NCBI GenBank assembly: GCA_019418545.1
Contig: DYBQ01000012.1
Span: 1 to 49,602 of the forward strand
DNA: 49,602 nt
Direction: 5' to 3'
DNA from: Clostridiales bacterium
Lineage (GTDB): Bacteria; Bacillota; Clostridia; Oscillospirales; Acutalibacteraceae
The notes under the pieces: model-generated
Database searches by the model: none
The model's input: only the letters and a program-made list of their open reading frames with translations
What the model was told of the DNA's origin: nothing
Program-made: the position numbers and the translations under genes
Shown: one piece after another, positions 34,362 to 42,730 of the stretch
Position numbering within the stretch: position 1 is the first letter of the stretch
How the letters are laid out: every line of letters begins with the position of its first letter

Positions 34362-35942
34362 ATGACTTATCAGGAGCCATTTTTCCTGCTGGGCTTTTTA
34401 CCAGCGGTGCTTTTGGTGTATCATTTTATGCCCCAAAAGCACCGCTGGAAAGTTTTACTGGCAGCCAGTTATCTCTTTTTCTGGAGCATCAGCGGGAAAC
34501 TGCTGATTTTTCTACTATTATCTACTTTTTCTATCCATCATTTTGGACTTTGGCTCGACACAGTTCGCCAAGATGAAGACGCTGTCATTAAGGCAGCTGA
34601 AAAACCAGAACGAAAAGCATTGCGTGAGAAAAAGAAACACCGAATGCGCCGGGTTCTGGCATTGGGAATTGTTTTGCATGTAGGGCTTTTGCTGTGTCTG
34701 AAGTATATTAACTTTTTTGGTACTAATGTCAACTTGGTCCTCAAAGCATTGGGCGGTCCTCAGCTCTTCCCCACTTTCCACTGGCTTCTGCCCATTGGAA
34801 TTTCTTTTTACACCATGCAGGCTGTGTCCTATTTGGTAGATGTTTATCGCGGCACTGCTCCGGCTGACCGGAATCTGGGACGGCTGGCCTTATATATGGG
34901 ATTCTTCCCACAACTGATGGAGGGACCTATTTGCCGCTATTCCCAAACTGCCGAAGCGCTGTTTGAGGGAAAACCGATTCTCTATGCAAACTTAACCTCG
35001 GGTGCTCAGCGGATGATGTATGGCCTGTTTAAAAAAATGGTCATTGCCGACCGCCTCAACTTGGGTGTTAATAATATTTTTGACAAATATCCCATGCACG
35101 GCGGCGGCGCTATTTTTCTGGGTATGATTGCCTACACTTGTCAGCTGTATATGGATTTTTCCGGTATTATGGATATGGTCATGGGAATGGGAGAGATTTT
35201 CGGCGTAAAAATGCCGGAGAATTTCCGCCGCCCGTTTTTCTCCAAAAGCATTTCTGAATTTTGGACCCGGTGGCACATTACTCTTGGCGCCTGGTTCCGG
35301 GATTACATCTATTATCCCCTGTCACTCTCCGGTCCGCTGAAAAAGCTAACCACAAACGGCAGAAAGCATCTGGGCAACCACTTTGGCCCCCTTATGTCCG
35401 GCAGTATTGCCCTGTTCTGTGTCTGGTTCTGTAACGGATTGTGGCATGGTTCCGCCTGGAGCTATCTGTTCTTTGGCATGTATCATTTTGGTTTGATACT
35501 GCTGGCAAACCTGACAGAACCCTTTACCCGCAAAATTTTGGAACTGCTGCACATTCCTCGGGAAAGCTTTGGTTACCGGTTGTTCCGTATTTTGCGCACC
35601 AGCTTGCTGGTATGTGTGGGCGAATTGTTCTTCCGGGCAAACGGCCTGCGGGCAGGACTGCGCATGTTCTGTACTATGATTACCGATTTTTCCATTCCTT
35701 CTGTGCAGGAACTTCGCGTGGGACTGGACCGCTATGACTTGATAATTTTGGTAGTTTCCGTCCTGTTAGTATTGATTATCAGTATTCTGCAGGAAAAAGA
35801 AATTCCTTTGCGCAAAAGCATTGCCAAAACGCCGGTTGTCCTGCGCTGGGCTATTTATTATGCTGCCATTTTGGCAATCGTATTCTTTGGTGCATACGGG
35901 GTAGGATATGTCCCTGTAGAACCAATGTATGCTGGTTTTTAG
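34362..35942 (+). CDS. MBOAT-family O-acyltransferase (DltB/AlgI-like)
   Basis: A 526-residue polytopic membrane acyltransferase. The two conserved histidines of the DltB/AlgI channel are H305 in FWTRWHITLGAWFRDYIYYP and H362 in NGLWHGSAW. FFPQLMEGPICRY (181-193) and KMPENFRRPFF (283-293) are also typical. It would accept the acyl group from the carrier on the cytoplasmic side and pass it across the membrane to an extracellular acceptor such as a teichoic acid or other polymer. GGAGG in the end of the carrier gene is its ribosome site. About 11-12 TM segments. A Lys/Arg-rich cytoplasmic loop lies at about 80-97. Confidence 0.93.
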   Translation: MTYQEPFFLLGFLPAVLLVYHFMPQKHRWKVLLAASYLFFWSISGKLLIFLLLSTFSIHHFGLWLDTVRQDEDAVIKAAEKPERKALREKKKHRMRRVLALGIVLHVGLLLCLKYINFFGTNVNLVLKALGGPQLFPTFHWLLPIGISFYTMQAVSYLVDVYRGTAPADRNLGRLALYMGFFPQLMEGPICRYSQTAEALFEGKPILYANLTSGAQRMMYGLFKKMVIADRLNLGVNNIFDKYPMHGGGAIFLGMIAYTCQLYMDFSGIMDMVMGMGEIFGVKMPENFRRPFFSKSISEFWTRWHITLGAWFRDYIYYPLSLSGPLKKLTTNGRKHLGNHFGPLMSGSIALFCVWFCNGLWHGSAWSYLFFGMYHFGLILLANLTEPFTRKILELLHIPRESFGYRLFRILRTSLLVCVGELFFRANGLRAGLRMFCTMITDFSIPSVQELRVGLDRYDLIILVVSVLLVLIISILQEKEIPLRKSIAKTPVVLRWAIYYAAILAIVFFGAYGVGYVPVEPMYAGF

Positions 35943-35954
35943 GAGGTGGCTGCT

Positions 35955-36938
35955 TTGAAAAAACATAGAAATCTTTTGTGCAGCATACTCTTCCTTACGA
36001 TTCTTGTGGGACTATTGGCTGTGGCTTCCCGGCTGGTAGTTCCAAAGAACAATGAAAAGGCCAGCGGTATGCATAATGCCCGTGCGACAGGCTTCTTAAC
36101 AGAACGGGAAAATTCCATGGATTATGTGGTAATTGGGGACAGTGAGACCTATTCCTCCATGAGCCCCATGCGTCTGTGGAGGGACTATGGATATACCGGT
36201 TATATCTGCGGCACACCTTCTCAACATTTGGAAGATACCTTGGGATATTTACAGCAGTTTTGTGAAAACCAAAAGCCTAAATTGGTAATCTTTGAAGCCA
36301 ATGCTTTATATCGCTCTTCTGGGCTCCAGGATGATTTTTATCGGGTTGTCTATCGAACTATCGAAAAAGGCTTCCCTATTTTCGAGTATCATAACCGTTG
36401 GAAAGACCTTTCTCTTCGGGATATTGGAAAGGTAAACTATACTTGGCGAAATTATCTGAAAGGTTTTTTGCCTACCTTTGTATCTAAGCCGTGGGAGGGC
36501 GGTAATAGTTATATGAAAAAAACTCCCGATTTACGCGAAATCCCCAAGGTTAACCGATATTATTTTGGAAAAATCGCTGAATTCTGTAAAGACAATAATT
36601 TGCCTTTGTTGATTACAAATGTTCCAAATCCTGTAAACTGGCGATATGCCAAACATAATTCGGTACAGTTGTTAGCAGACAAATATGGCTTGGAATATTT
36701 TGATATGAATCTTCATTTAGAGGAAATCAATATTGACTGGAAAAAAGATTCCAGAGATGGCGGCGACCATATGAATCTGTATGGCGCTGCTAAGGTTACC
36801 GATTTTCTTGGAAAATATATGGCAGAACATTACTCTCTGCCTGACCACCGTGGAGACGAAGCCTATAGCAGTTGGGATAAAGATTTAGAAAAATATGAAA
36901 AACAGATAGAAAAAAGTCTGCCGGATGAAGAGAACTAA
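35955..36938 (+). CDS. SGNH-hydrolase-like membrane-anchored protein (DltD/AlgJ-type partner)
   Basis: A 327-residue protein with one N-terminal TM anchor (about 7-29) and an extracytoplasmic SGNH-type domain. Block I is VVIGDSETYSSMS with the candidate nucleophile S63; the C-terminal block is GGDHMNLYGA with D271 and H272. DltD and AlgJ/AlgX/PatB have this role beside MBOAT proteins, transferring or handling the acyl group outside. Translation probably starts at a TTG (35955), 7 nt after GGAGGTGG; an in-frame GTG at 35946 lies inside that ribosome site. The C-terminal about 30 residues are charged and helical. Last gene of the operon. Confidence 0.85.
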   Translation: MKKHRNLLCSILFLTILVGLLAVASRLVVPKNNEKASGMHNARATGFLTERENSMDYVVIGDSETYSSMSPMRLWRDYGYTGYICGTPSQHLEDTLGYLQQFCENQKPKLVIFEANALYRSSGLQDDFYRVVYRTIEKGFPIFEYHNRWKDLSLRDIGKVNYTWRNYLKGFLPTFVSKPWEGGNSYMKKTPDLREIPKVNRYYFGKIAEFCKDNNLPLLITNVPNPVNWRYAKHNSVQLLADKYGLEYFDMNLHLEEINIDWKKDSRDGGDHMNLYGAAKVTDFLGKYMAEHYSLPDHRGDEAYSSWDKDLEKYEKQIEKSLPDEEN

Positions 36939-36963
36939 AGACGGATTCCCATCATGTATAAAG

Positions 36964-37004
36964 AGCCCTCAGTTCAAAACTTGGACTGAGGGCTTTTGTT
37001 TTTA
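36964..37004. terminator. Bidirectional terminator of the dlt-like operon
   Basis: AGCCCTCAGT and ACTGAGGGCT form a 10-bp stem followed by TTTTGTTTTT. On the other strand the stem encodes the last codons and stop of the convergent membrane-protein gene. Confidence 0.8.
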
Positions 37005-37654
37005 TTTTTTATTATATCATCAACACTTTTTGCCTGTACTGTACGAACCGCCATAATAGCAGAAGCGGCTATGCCACATACTCCACCAGTTATCATGGTC
37101 CAAATATCTTCTTCCAAAAAACAACCGGCCACACAAAGTATAGCAAATACAACACCGTAAAACAGGGCTGACAGCAAATGTACTTTTTGAAAACGGCTTT
37201 TTACTTTTTGAGGCATGGCTATTTTTTGTGCCTTAAAATTTTTGACGTTTTCAGGTTTTTGATATTCTATCTCCAGGCAGGTTCCAATACTCCCATCCAT
37301 GTCCTGCCTTTCCCGAAATTTTAGACTGGTGTTGAAATAAACATTTTTTTGGCTTTCTTTAAGAAAAAAAGAAATTTGCACACTGGCAAAGGAATCATCA
37401 TAAACCAAATGCCAATGGAATAGGAATTTAAAATGCCACAGATAGAAAAGCGGGTTTAGGATTTGCAAATAACACCATGGTGTATCATACCAGCTTTTGG
37501 TAAAAATGGTTAGGGTATGCTGCCCTTCTGGCAATTCCAATTTGATAATATCTTTTTCCAATCCCTCTTTTTCAGTTCGAAGCACTTGGTCGTCCAGTAT
37601 AAATCTAATACGGGCAGTTTTAGGGTGGCTGCATGTAAAAATCACCGATACCAT
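36974..37654 (-). CDS. Unknown protein with C-terminal membrane hairpin
   Basis: A 226-residue protein I do not recognise. Residues 1-75 look beta-rich (IFTCSHPKTARIRFILDDQV; LPEGQHTLTIF), as in a small carbohydrate-binding or PEGA-like module, but this is only an impression. Two TM helices lie at about 160-180 and 184-205, after a basic stretch MPQKVKSRFQK. It has its own promoter, divergent from the arsenic-type operon. GGGGGGA precedes the ATG. Its last codons lie inside the terminator of the neighbouring operon. Confidence 0.7.
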   Translation of the reverse strand: MVSVIFTCSHPKTARIRFILDDQVLRTEKEGLEKDIIKLELPEGQHTLTIFTKSWYDTPWCYLQILNPLFYLWHFKFLFHWHLVYDDSFASVQISFFLKESQKNVYFNTSLKFRERQDMDGSIGTCLEIEYQKPENVKNFKAQKIAMPQKVKSRFQKVHLLSALFYGVVFAILCVAGCFLEEDIWTMITGGVCGIAASAIMAVRTVQAKSVDDIIKNKNKSPQSKF

Positions 37655-37697
37655 AGAAATCCCCCCATTTCAATCCTTTTATTCTTTCTCTTTTCAA

Positions 37698-37726
37698 ATG
37701 ATATCATGTAGGAACTTTCTTTTCAA
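37698..37726 (-). promoter_or_regulatory. Promoter of the unknown membrane-hairpin gene
   Basis: On the minus strand TTGAAA (37721-37726), a 17-nt spacer and TATCAT (37698-37703). Confidence 0.6.
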
Positions 37727-37734
37727 CGAAAAGC

Positions 37735-37774
37735 ATTGACAAACATCAATATATATTTTATAATCCCATTGATG
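37735..37774 (+). promoter_or_regulatory. Promoter and ArsR operator of the arsenic-type operon
   Basis: TTGACA (37736-37741), 17-nt spacer and TATAAT (37759-37764). ATTGA...TCAAT (37735-37750) is an inverted repeat over the -35, and a further ATTGATG half-site is at 37768-37774. ArsR/SmtB repressors bind such ATCAA/TTGAT half-sites. Confidence 0.65.
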
Positions 37775-37797
37775 ACTGTCACAGGGAGGCGAGTATT

Positions 37798-38115
37798 TTG
37801 GAATTGGATTGTCAAAAAGCTGCTTCGATTTTTAAAGCACTTGGGGATGAAAACCGAATCCATATTTTGCAATTGCTCCAATCTGGCGAAAAATGTGCCT
37901 GCCGTTTGCTGGAAGAGCTTCCTGTCTCTCAGCCAACCCTTTCCCATCATATGAAAATATTGTGCGATTGTGGAATTGTTTCGGGACGTAAGGAAGGGAA
38001 ATGGATGCACTATTCTATTTCCAAAGAAGGCAGTGCTTATGCCCTTCAATGCTTAGAGACACTTATTATACTTTCCGAGCCATCTGAGCCAAAAATGCCG
38101 TGCTGCAGCTCCTGA
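37798..38115 (+). CDS. arsR: ArsR/SmtB-family metalloid-sensing repressor
   Basis: A 105-residue winged-helix repressor. The metal site EKCACRLL has C33 and C35 in the position of the ArsR ELCVCDL motif, and two further cysteines are at the C-terminus (102-103). The recognition helix is SQPTLSHHMKILCDCGIV, followed by the wing GRKEGKWMHY. It starts at a TTG after GGGAGGCGAG. It precedes a permease and an arsenate-reductase-like gene, so As(III) or Sb(III) is the probable inducer. Confidence 0.92.
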   Translation: MELDCQKAASIFKALGDENRIHILQLLQSGEKCACRLLEELPVSQPTLSHHMKILCDCGIVSGRKEGKWMHYSISKEGSAYALQCLETLIILSEPSEPKMPCCSS

Positions 38116-38199
38116 TATTCTTTGTATGCAGTACGGCTGTTATTTTGCATATCATATTGATATATTCAAATATAATAATTTGATAAGGAGAGTGAAAAC

Positions 38200-39216
38200 A
38201 TGGCAATGCTGGAAACTGTGTGGGATTTTTTGCAAAATGAGATTTTAGGCATGGGATGGCTCCATCGGCTGATTGGAAACCTGTTGACATATCTGGGACT
38301 GGATGTGGAAACGCCAATAGGGGGCAGTATCCATTTCTTTTTCTATGACATGATAAAAATCATGATACTGCTGGGCGTTCTGATTTTCATCATTTCCTAT
38401 ATTCAAAGCTATTTCCCACCGGAAAGGACCCGAAAAATTCTGGGACGATTTCACGGTATCTGGGCCAATACCATTGCGGCTCTGTTAGGTACTGTGACGC
38501 CATTTTGTTCCTGCTCCTCTATCCCGCTATTTATGGGTTTTACCAGTGCAGGATTGCCGCTGGGAGTTACCTTTTCTTTTTTGATTTCTTCCCCTATGGT
38601 AGATTTAGGCTCCCTTGTTCTTCTCATGAGCATTTTCGGGTGGAAAGTTGCACTTGTCTATGTGATAGTAGGCCTGCTGATTGCCATTGCAGGCGGCACG
38701 TTGATAGAATCTCTTTCTATGGAAAATCAGGTGGAAGAATTTATTCGAAAGGGGACTGTTGGGGGAAGGCTTCCACAGGAAACACTGTGTCCCCGTGACC
38801 GCGCAAAATATGCTTGGGAACAGGTAGTTTCTACTGCCAAAAAGGTATTCCCCTATGTAATTATTGGTGTGGGAATTGGTGCTGTAATTCATAACTGGAT
38901 TCCCCAAGAATGGGTGGTAGCTGCGCTGGGAAACCGTAACCCATTGGGGGTTGTGATTGCTGTCCTGGTAGGGATTCCTATGTATGCTGATATTTTTGGA
39001 ACGATTCCCATTGCCGAAGCCTTGTTGGGAAAAGGGGCACTGTTAGGTGTGGTTCTTTCCTTTATGATGGCGGTTACCACTCTTTCTCTGCCGTCTATTA
39101 TTATGCTGCGAAAAGCTGTAAAACCTAAACTTTTAGGATTATTTATTGCGATTTGTACAGTTGGTATTGTTGTAGTCGGATATTTTTTCAATGCATTTCA
39201 GTTTCTTCTTTTATAA
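38200..39216 (+). CDS. DUF318/ArsP-type permease
   Basis: A 338-residue membrane permease of the YraQ/ArsP (DUF318) family with about 8-9 TM helices. The conserved TPFCSCSSIPLFMGF motif at about residue 100-114 holds the metal-binding cysteines of this family. A second block, GIPMYADIFGTIPIAEAL, lies at about 260-277. ArsP exports trivalent organoarsenicals; other members of the family are linked to arsenite or to unknown ions. AAGGAGAG precedes the ATG. It lies within an operon with ArsR and an ArsC-like enzyme. Confidence 0.9.
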   Translation: MAMLETVWDFLQNEILGMGWLHRLIGNLLTYLGLDVETPIGGSIHFFFYDMIKIMILLGVLIFIISYIQSYFPPERTRKILGRFHGIWANTIAALLGTVTPFCSCSSIPLFMGFTSAGLPLGVTFSFLISSPMVDLGSLVLLMSIFGWKVALVYVIVGLLIAIAGGTLIESLSMENQVEEFIRKGTVGGRLPQETLCPRDRAKYAWEQVVSTAKKVFPYVIIGVGIGAVIHNWIPQEWVVAALGNRNPLGVVIAVLVGIPMYADIFGTIPIAEALLGKGALLGVVLSFMMAVTTLSLPSIIMLRKAVKPKLLGLFIAICTVGIVVVGYFFNAFQFLLL

Positions 39217-39246
39217 TCAATCATCATAAAAATGGAGGTATTTCTT

Positions 39247-39594
39247 ATGGCATTATTCCAATTTGGAAAAAAGAAAAAGGAAAACAGCTGCGGGTGCTGC
39301 TCCTGCGGGTGCCAAAATCCCCAAACAAAGCCTGCTGCACAGTCAAAAGATTTTAGTATCAAGGTTTTGGGGTCTGGATGCAAAAACTGCCACACATTGC
39401 TGGTAAATACCCAGACAGCGGTTAGCAATTTGGGCCTGTCCGTGGAAGTCGAGTATATTACAGATATGGAGAAAATTATGCTTTATGGCGTTATGCATAT
39501 GCCGGCTTTGGTAGTAAACGGCCAGGTGGTATCCATGGGACGAGTGCTGAAATCTGCCGATGTGGAGCAGATTTTGCACCAGTTGGGTTTATGA
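39247..39594 (+). CDS. Small thioredoxin-like protein with N-terminal cysteine cluster
   Basis: A 115-residue protein. Residues 36-115 form a minimal thioredoxin fold of the MTH895/TM0996 type, with active site GSGCKNCHTL (C45, C48) and cis-proline block MPALVVNGQVV. The first 35 residues are extra: a basic stretch KKKKE and the cluster CGCCSCGC at residues 15-22. Proteins of this type often accompany DUF318 permeases. It may relay electrons to the reductase encoded next or pass metal to the permease. GGAGG precedes the ATG at 39247. Confidence 0.85.
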   Translation: MALFQFGKKKKENSCGCCSCGCQNPQTKPAAQSKDFSIKVLGSGCKNCHTLLVNTQTAVSNLGLSVEVEYITDMEKIMLYGVMHMPALVVNGQVVSMGRVLKSADVEQILHQLGL

Positions 39595-39614
39595 TTGAGA
39601 AAGGAAGCCAAATC

Positions 39615-39992
39615 ATGAAACCAAAAATCGCCTTTATTTGTGTCCACAATTCCTGCCGCAGTCAAATTGCAGAAGCACTTGGGAAAAAGTTTGCCGGGGA
39701 CCGGTTTGACTTTTACTCTGCCGGCACCGAAACCAAACCGGAAATAAATCCCGATGCAGTACGCCTAGTCCGTCGCTTGTATGGGATTGACATGACAAAA
39801 AACCAGTACAGCAAAACCATTTCGCAAATTCCCGCGCCTGACCGGGTTATTTCTATGGGATGCGGCGTGGCCTGCCCCTGGATTGGCCGTGAATTTGATG
39901 AAAACTGGGGACTTCCAGACCCTACCGGCCAAAGTGATGAAGTGTTTCTTTCTGTTATCCATCAAATTGAAGACCATATCCGCCGTTTTTAA
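39615..39992 (+). CDS. arsC: Thioredoxin-coupled arsenate reductase-like LMW phosphatase
   Basis: A 125-residue low-molecular-weight phosphatase-fold protein. The P-loop CVHNSCRSQ gives nucleophile C9 and R15 (C-x5-R). Two further cysteines, C83 and C87 in GCGVACPW, correspond to the redox pair of Bacillus ArsC (C82, C89) with shorter spacing. LPDP holds the general acid. It would reduce arsenate to arsenite for export. I chose the ATG at 39615 after AAAGGAAG; an in-frame ATG at 39591 overlaps the previous stop. Last gene of the operon. Confidence 0.9.
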   Translation: MKPKIAFICVHNSCRSQIAEALGKKFAGDRFDFYSAGTETKPEINPDAVRLVRRLYGIDMTKNQYSKTISQIPAPDRVISMGCGVACPWIGREFDENWGLPDPTGQSDEVFLSVIHQIEDHIRRF

Positions 39993-39997
39993 AAATA

Positions 39998-40032
39998 AAG
40001 GGTATCCTCCTGTTTGGGATGGATACCCTTTT
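39998..40032 (+). terminator. Terminator of the arsenic-type operon
   Basis: AAAGGGTATCC and GGATACCCTTT form an 11-bp stem with a 12-nt loop, followed by TT. Confidence 0.75.
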
Positions 40033-40072
40033 TGACTTCTACGGCTCTTTTCCAATCCTTTACAAAACATTT

Positions 40073-40102
40073 GTGACAAAGGCAGGGAAGTTGTGGTATA
40101 AT
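40073..40102 (+). promoter_or_regulatory. Promoter of the YfhO-GT2 operon
   Basis: GTGACA (40073-40078), 18-nt spacer and an extended -10 TGGTATAAT (40094-40102). Confidence 0.65.
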
Positions 40103-40165
40103 GTCCATGATTATGCATCCCGCTCAAAAAAATTCGAGCTCAGTTTAACAGAGGAGGAGGATTTT

Positions 40166-42697
40166 TTGGAAACTCTGCAAAAACAGATGGAGCACCGTCT
40201 TTTGGGATGGCGGTCTAATGGATATTTGAAAGCTTTTTTCTATGGACTTGGGCTTTCTTTTTTGGTTTTTCTGCCTTTTGTCATTGTAGATAACGGCTAC
40301 TTCCTTTATTATGGAGATTTTAATGTTCAGCAGGTACCCTTTTATCAAATGTGCCACGATGCCATTCGTTCGGGAAATATTGGCTGGAGCTGGACTACAG
40401 ATTTAGGCGCAAATTTTATTGGTTCTTATTCCTTTTATCTGTTAGGCAGCCCCTTTTTCTGGCTGACTATCCCCTTTCCCAGCGAAGCGGTCCCCTATTT
40501 GATGGCGCCGCTGCTGGTATTAAAATTTGCCTGTGCCTCTCTTTCGGGGTTTATCTATCTGCGCCGATATGTCCGTCGGGAAAATTGGGCGGTCATCGGC
40601 GGGATTCTCTATGCGTTCTCAGGTTTTTCTGTCTATAATGTGTTTTTTAACCATTTTCATGAAGCCATTGTATTTTTCCCACTGCTACTGGCAGCGCTCG
40701 ATGAATACATGGAAACCCGTAGAAGAGGCGTATTTGCTGTCGCTGTTTTTGCCTGCTGCTTCGTTAACTACTACTTTTTTGTAGGACAGGTGGCCTTTTG
40801 TCTGATTTATTGGTTTGTCCGCATGTTTGCCGGAAGCTGGCAGATAACACTCCGGGATTTTTTCCTTTTAGCATTGGAAGCTGTGTTGGGTGTTGGACTT
40901 GCCTGTGCGCTGCTGATTCCTTCTGTACTGGCCGTTCTGCAAAATCCTCGGGTAGATAATCCTCCAAGCGGTTGGAATGCCCTTCTCTATGACCGTAACC
41001 AGCGCTACCTTCACATTTTGGAGTGTTTCTTCTTCCCGCCTGATATTCCGGCCCGTCCAAACTTCACCCCGGACTCCGGCTCCAAATGGGCTTCGTTGGG
41101 AGCTTGGCTTCCCCTGTTTGGGATGACCGGTGTTATCGCTTGGTTCCAAACACGCCGCCGCCATTGGGTAAAGCGGATTTTGACAATCTGTTTTATCATG
41201 GCTATGGTTCCTCTGCTCAATTCTGCGTTCCAGCTTTTTAACTCTTCCTATTACGCTCGGTGGTTCTATATGATTACCTTGATGATGTCATTGGCCACCA
41301 TTCTCTCGCTGGAATCTGCCCGTGTCGATTGGAAAAGGGCCATTATATGGAATACCGGCATTGTATTGGCCATTGCATTGTCAATTGGTTTGATGCCCTA
41401 TACCGAAACGGTGGATAATACTGAGGTAACGAAATTTGGATTGGAAGAATACCCCAGCCGCTTTTGGGCCTATGTAGCCATTTCCCTGTTTTGCTTGGCC
41501 ATGCTTTCCGTTGTTTTCCGTTTTTACAAGCGAAAGCCTCGGTTGTTCCGGCGCAGTATCGCAGCCTGTCTGGCTGGCGTTAGCGTGATGTATTCTATTT
41601 TTGTCCTGTCCTTGGGAAAAACCCAAAGTGAAAATTCCCACAACCATTTAATTCCCTACTGTCTTAACGGCGGCGAAGATGTAGACGTCCCCGGCGGTTT
41701 GGACAATTGCCGCTCCGATTTCTATGATTCCATTGATAATGCTGGCATGTTTTGGCAAATCCCCAATATTCAGGCATTTCATAGCATTGTGCCAGGCTCT
41801 ATTATGGAATTTTATCCCAGTATCGGCGTTACCCGGGATGTAGGTTCCCGGCCAGAAGTCAGTCATTATGGGCTGCGGGCACTTGTTTCCTGCAAATGGC
41901 TGTTTGACGACGACCATGATAGTGAATACTTTGGTGGTATCTCTCGGGATGACCCTCAAATGCCGGGATGGACCTTTTATGACAACCAAAACGGCTATGA
42001 TATCTGGGAAAATGAATACTATATTCCCATGGGCTTTTGCTATGAGCAATATGTCAGCCGTGAGCAGTATGATGCCCTTACGGAAGAAAATCGTGAACTG
42101 CTCATGCTTGAGGCCATTGTACTGGATGATGAACAAATTGAAAAATACTCTTCTTTGATGACCCCGGTGGAAGATACTTCCAGCCTGACTTATACAGAAG
42201 AAGCCTATTATCAGGACTGTGAAGCCCGAAAAGAAACTTCCTGTACTTCGTTCTCACGGGACAACAGCGGATTCACGGCTGTTTCCGAAGGGGAAAAAGA
42301 ACGGCTGGTATTTTTCAGTGTGCCCTATGAAGACGGCTGGAGTGCTACCGTAAATGGTGAACCGGTGGAAATTGAAAAAGTCAATGTAGGGTTTATGGCA
42401 GTGAAAGTCCCTGCCGGAACCAGCGAAATCCGCTTTACCTACCGTACCCCCGGATTACCTGCCGGAATCATAGTTTCTGCTGCCTGTTTGATTCTCCTGG
42501 TGGGATACCTTCTTCTAATGCATCGGATAGAAGGAAAAAAGAAAAATACGCCTCATCGCTCAAAACTGCATGCTGCTTCCATCCGGGAGCTGGAAGAGAT
42601 GCTGGGATGCCGAATTGTTTCTCCCCAGCCTCGCCATTACAGCCCCTGTAATAAGGTTTTGAAAAAACAGGATGCACCTCCACCCAACGTTTCTTAA
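40166..42697 (+). CDS. yfhO: YfhO-family multi-pass membrane glycosyltransferase
   Basis: An 843-residue GT-C-like membrane protein. Residues about 20-500 contain about 12 TM helices with aromatic loops (YGDFNVQQVPFYQMCH; WSWTTDLGANFIGSYSFYLLG). An extracytoplasmic domain (about 505-770) follows, with SVPYEDGWSATVNGEPVEIEKV near its end, then a last TM helix (about 772-790) and a basic tail. In Bacillus and Listeria YfhO-type proteins transfer a sugar from a lipid carrier, made by a CsbB-like GT2, to lipoteichoic acid. That partner is the next gene. Translation starts at a TTG 5 nt after GAGGAGGAGG. Confidence 0.88.
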   Translation: METLQKQMEHRLLGWRSNGYLKAFFYGLGLSFLVFLPFVIVDNGYFLYYGDFNVQQVPFYQMCHDAIRSGNIGWSWTTDLGANFIGSYSFYLLGSPFFWLTIPFPSEAVPYLMAPLLVLKFACASLSGFIYLRRYVRRENWAVIGGILYAFSGFSVYNVFFNHFHEAIVFFPLLLAALDEYMETRRRGVFAVAVFACCFVNYYFFVGQVAFCLIYWFVRMFAGSWQITLRDFFLLALEAVLGVGLACALLIPSVLAVLQNPRVDNPPSGWNALLYDRNQRYLHILECFFFPPDIPARPNFTPDSGSKWASLGAWLPLFGMTGVIAWFQTRRRHWVKRILTICFIMAMVPLLNSAFQLFNSSYYARWFYMITLMMSLATILSLESARVDWKRAIIWNTGIVLAIALSIGLMPYTETVDNTEVTKFGLEEYPSRFWAYVAISLFCLAMLSVVFRFYKRKPRLFRRSIAACLAGVSVMYSIFVLSLGKTQSENSHNHLIPYCLNGGEDVDVPGGLDNCRSDFYDSIDNAGMFWQIPNIQAFHSIVPGSIMEFYPSIGVTRDVGSRPEVSHYGLRALVSCKWLFDDDHDSEYFGGISRDDPQMPGWTFYDNQNGYDIWENEYYIPMGFCYEQYVSREQYDALTEENRELLMLEAIVLDDEQIEKYSSLMTPVEDTSSLTYTEEAYYQDCEARKETSCTSFSRDNSGFTAVSEGEKERLVFFSVPYEDGWSATVNGEPVEIEKVNVGFMAVKVPAGTSEIRFTYRTPGLPAGIIVSAACLILLVGYLLLMHRIEGKKKNTPHRSKLHAASIRELEEMLGCRIVSPQPRHYSPCNKVLKKQDAPPPNVS

Positions 42698-42730
42698 AGG
42701 CACAACTATCACCTGAAAGGAGTTTATTAT

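Noticed and set aside
28795..36938. A canonical dltXABCD operon making D-alanyl-lipoteichoic acid
   Set aside because: The decarboxylase, the altered adenylation pocket and the absence of dltX argue against a plain Dlt system, although D-alanylation is not excluded.
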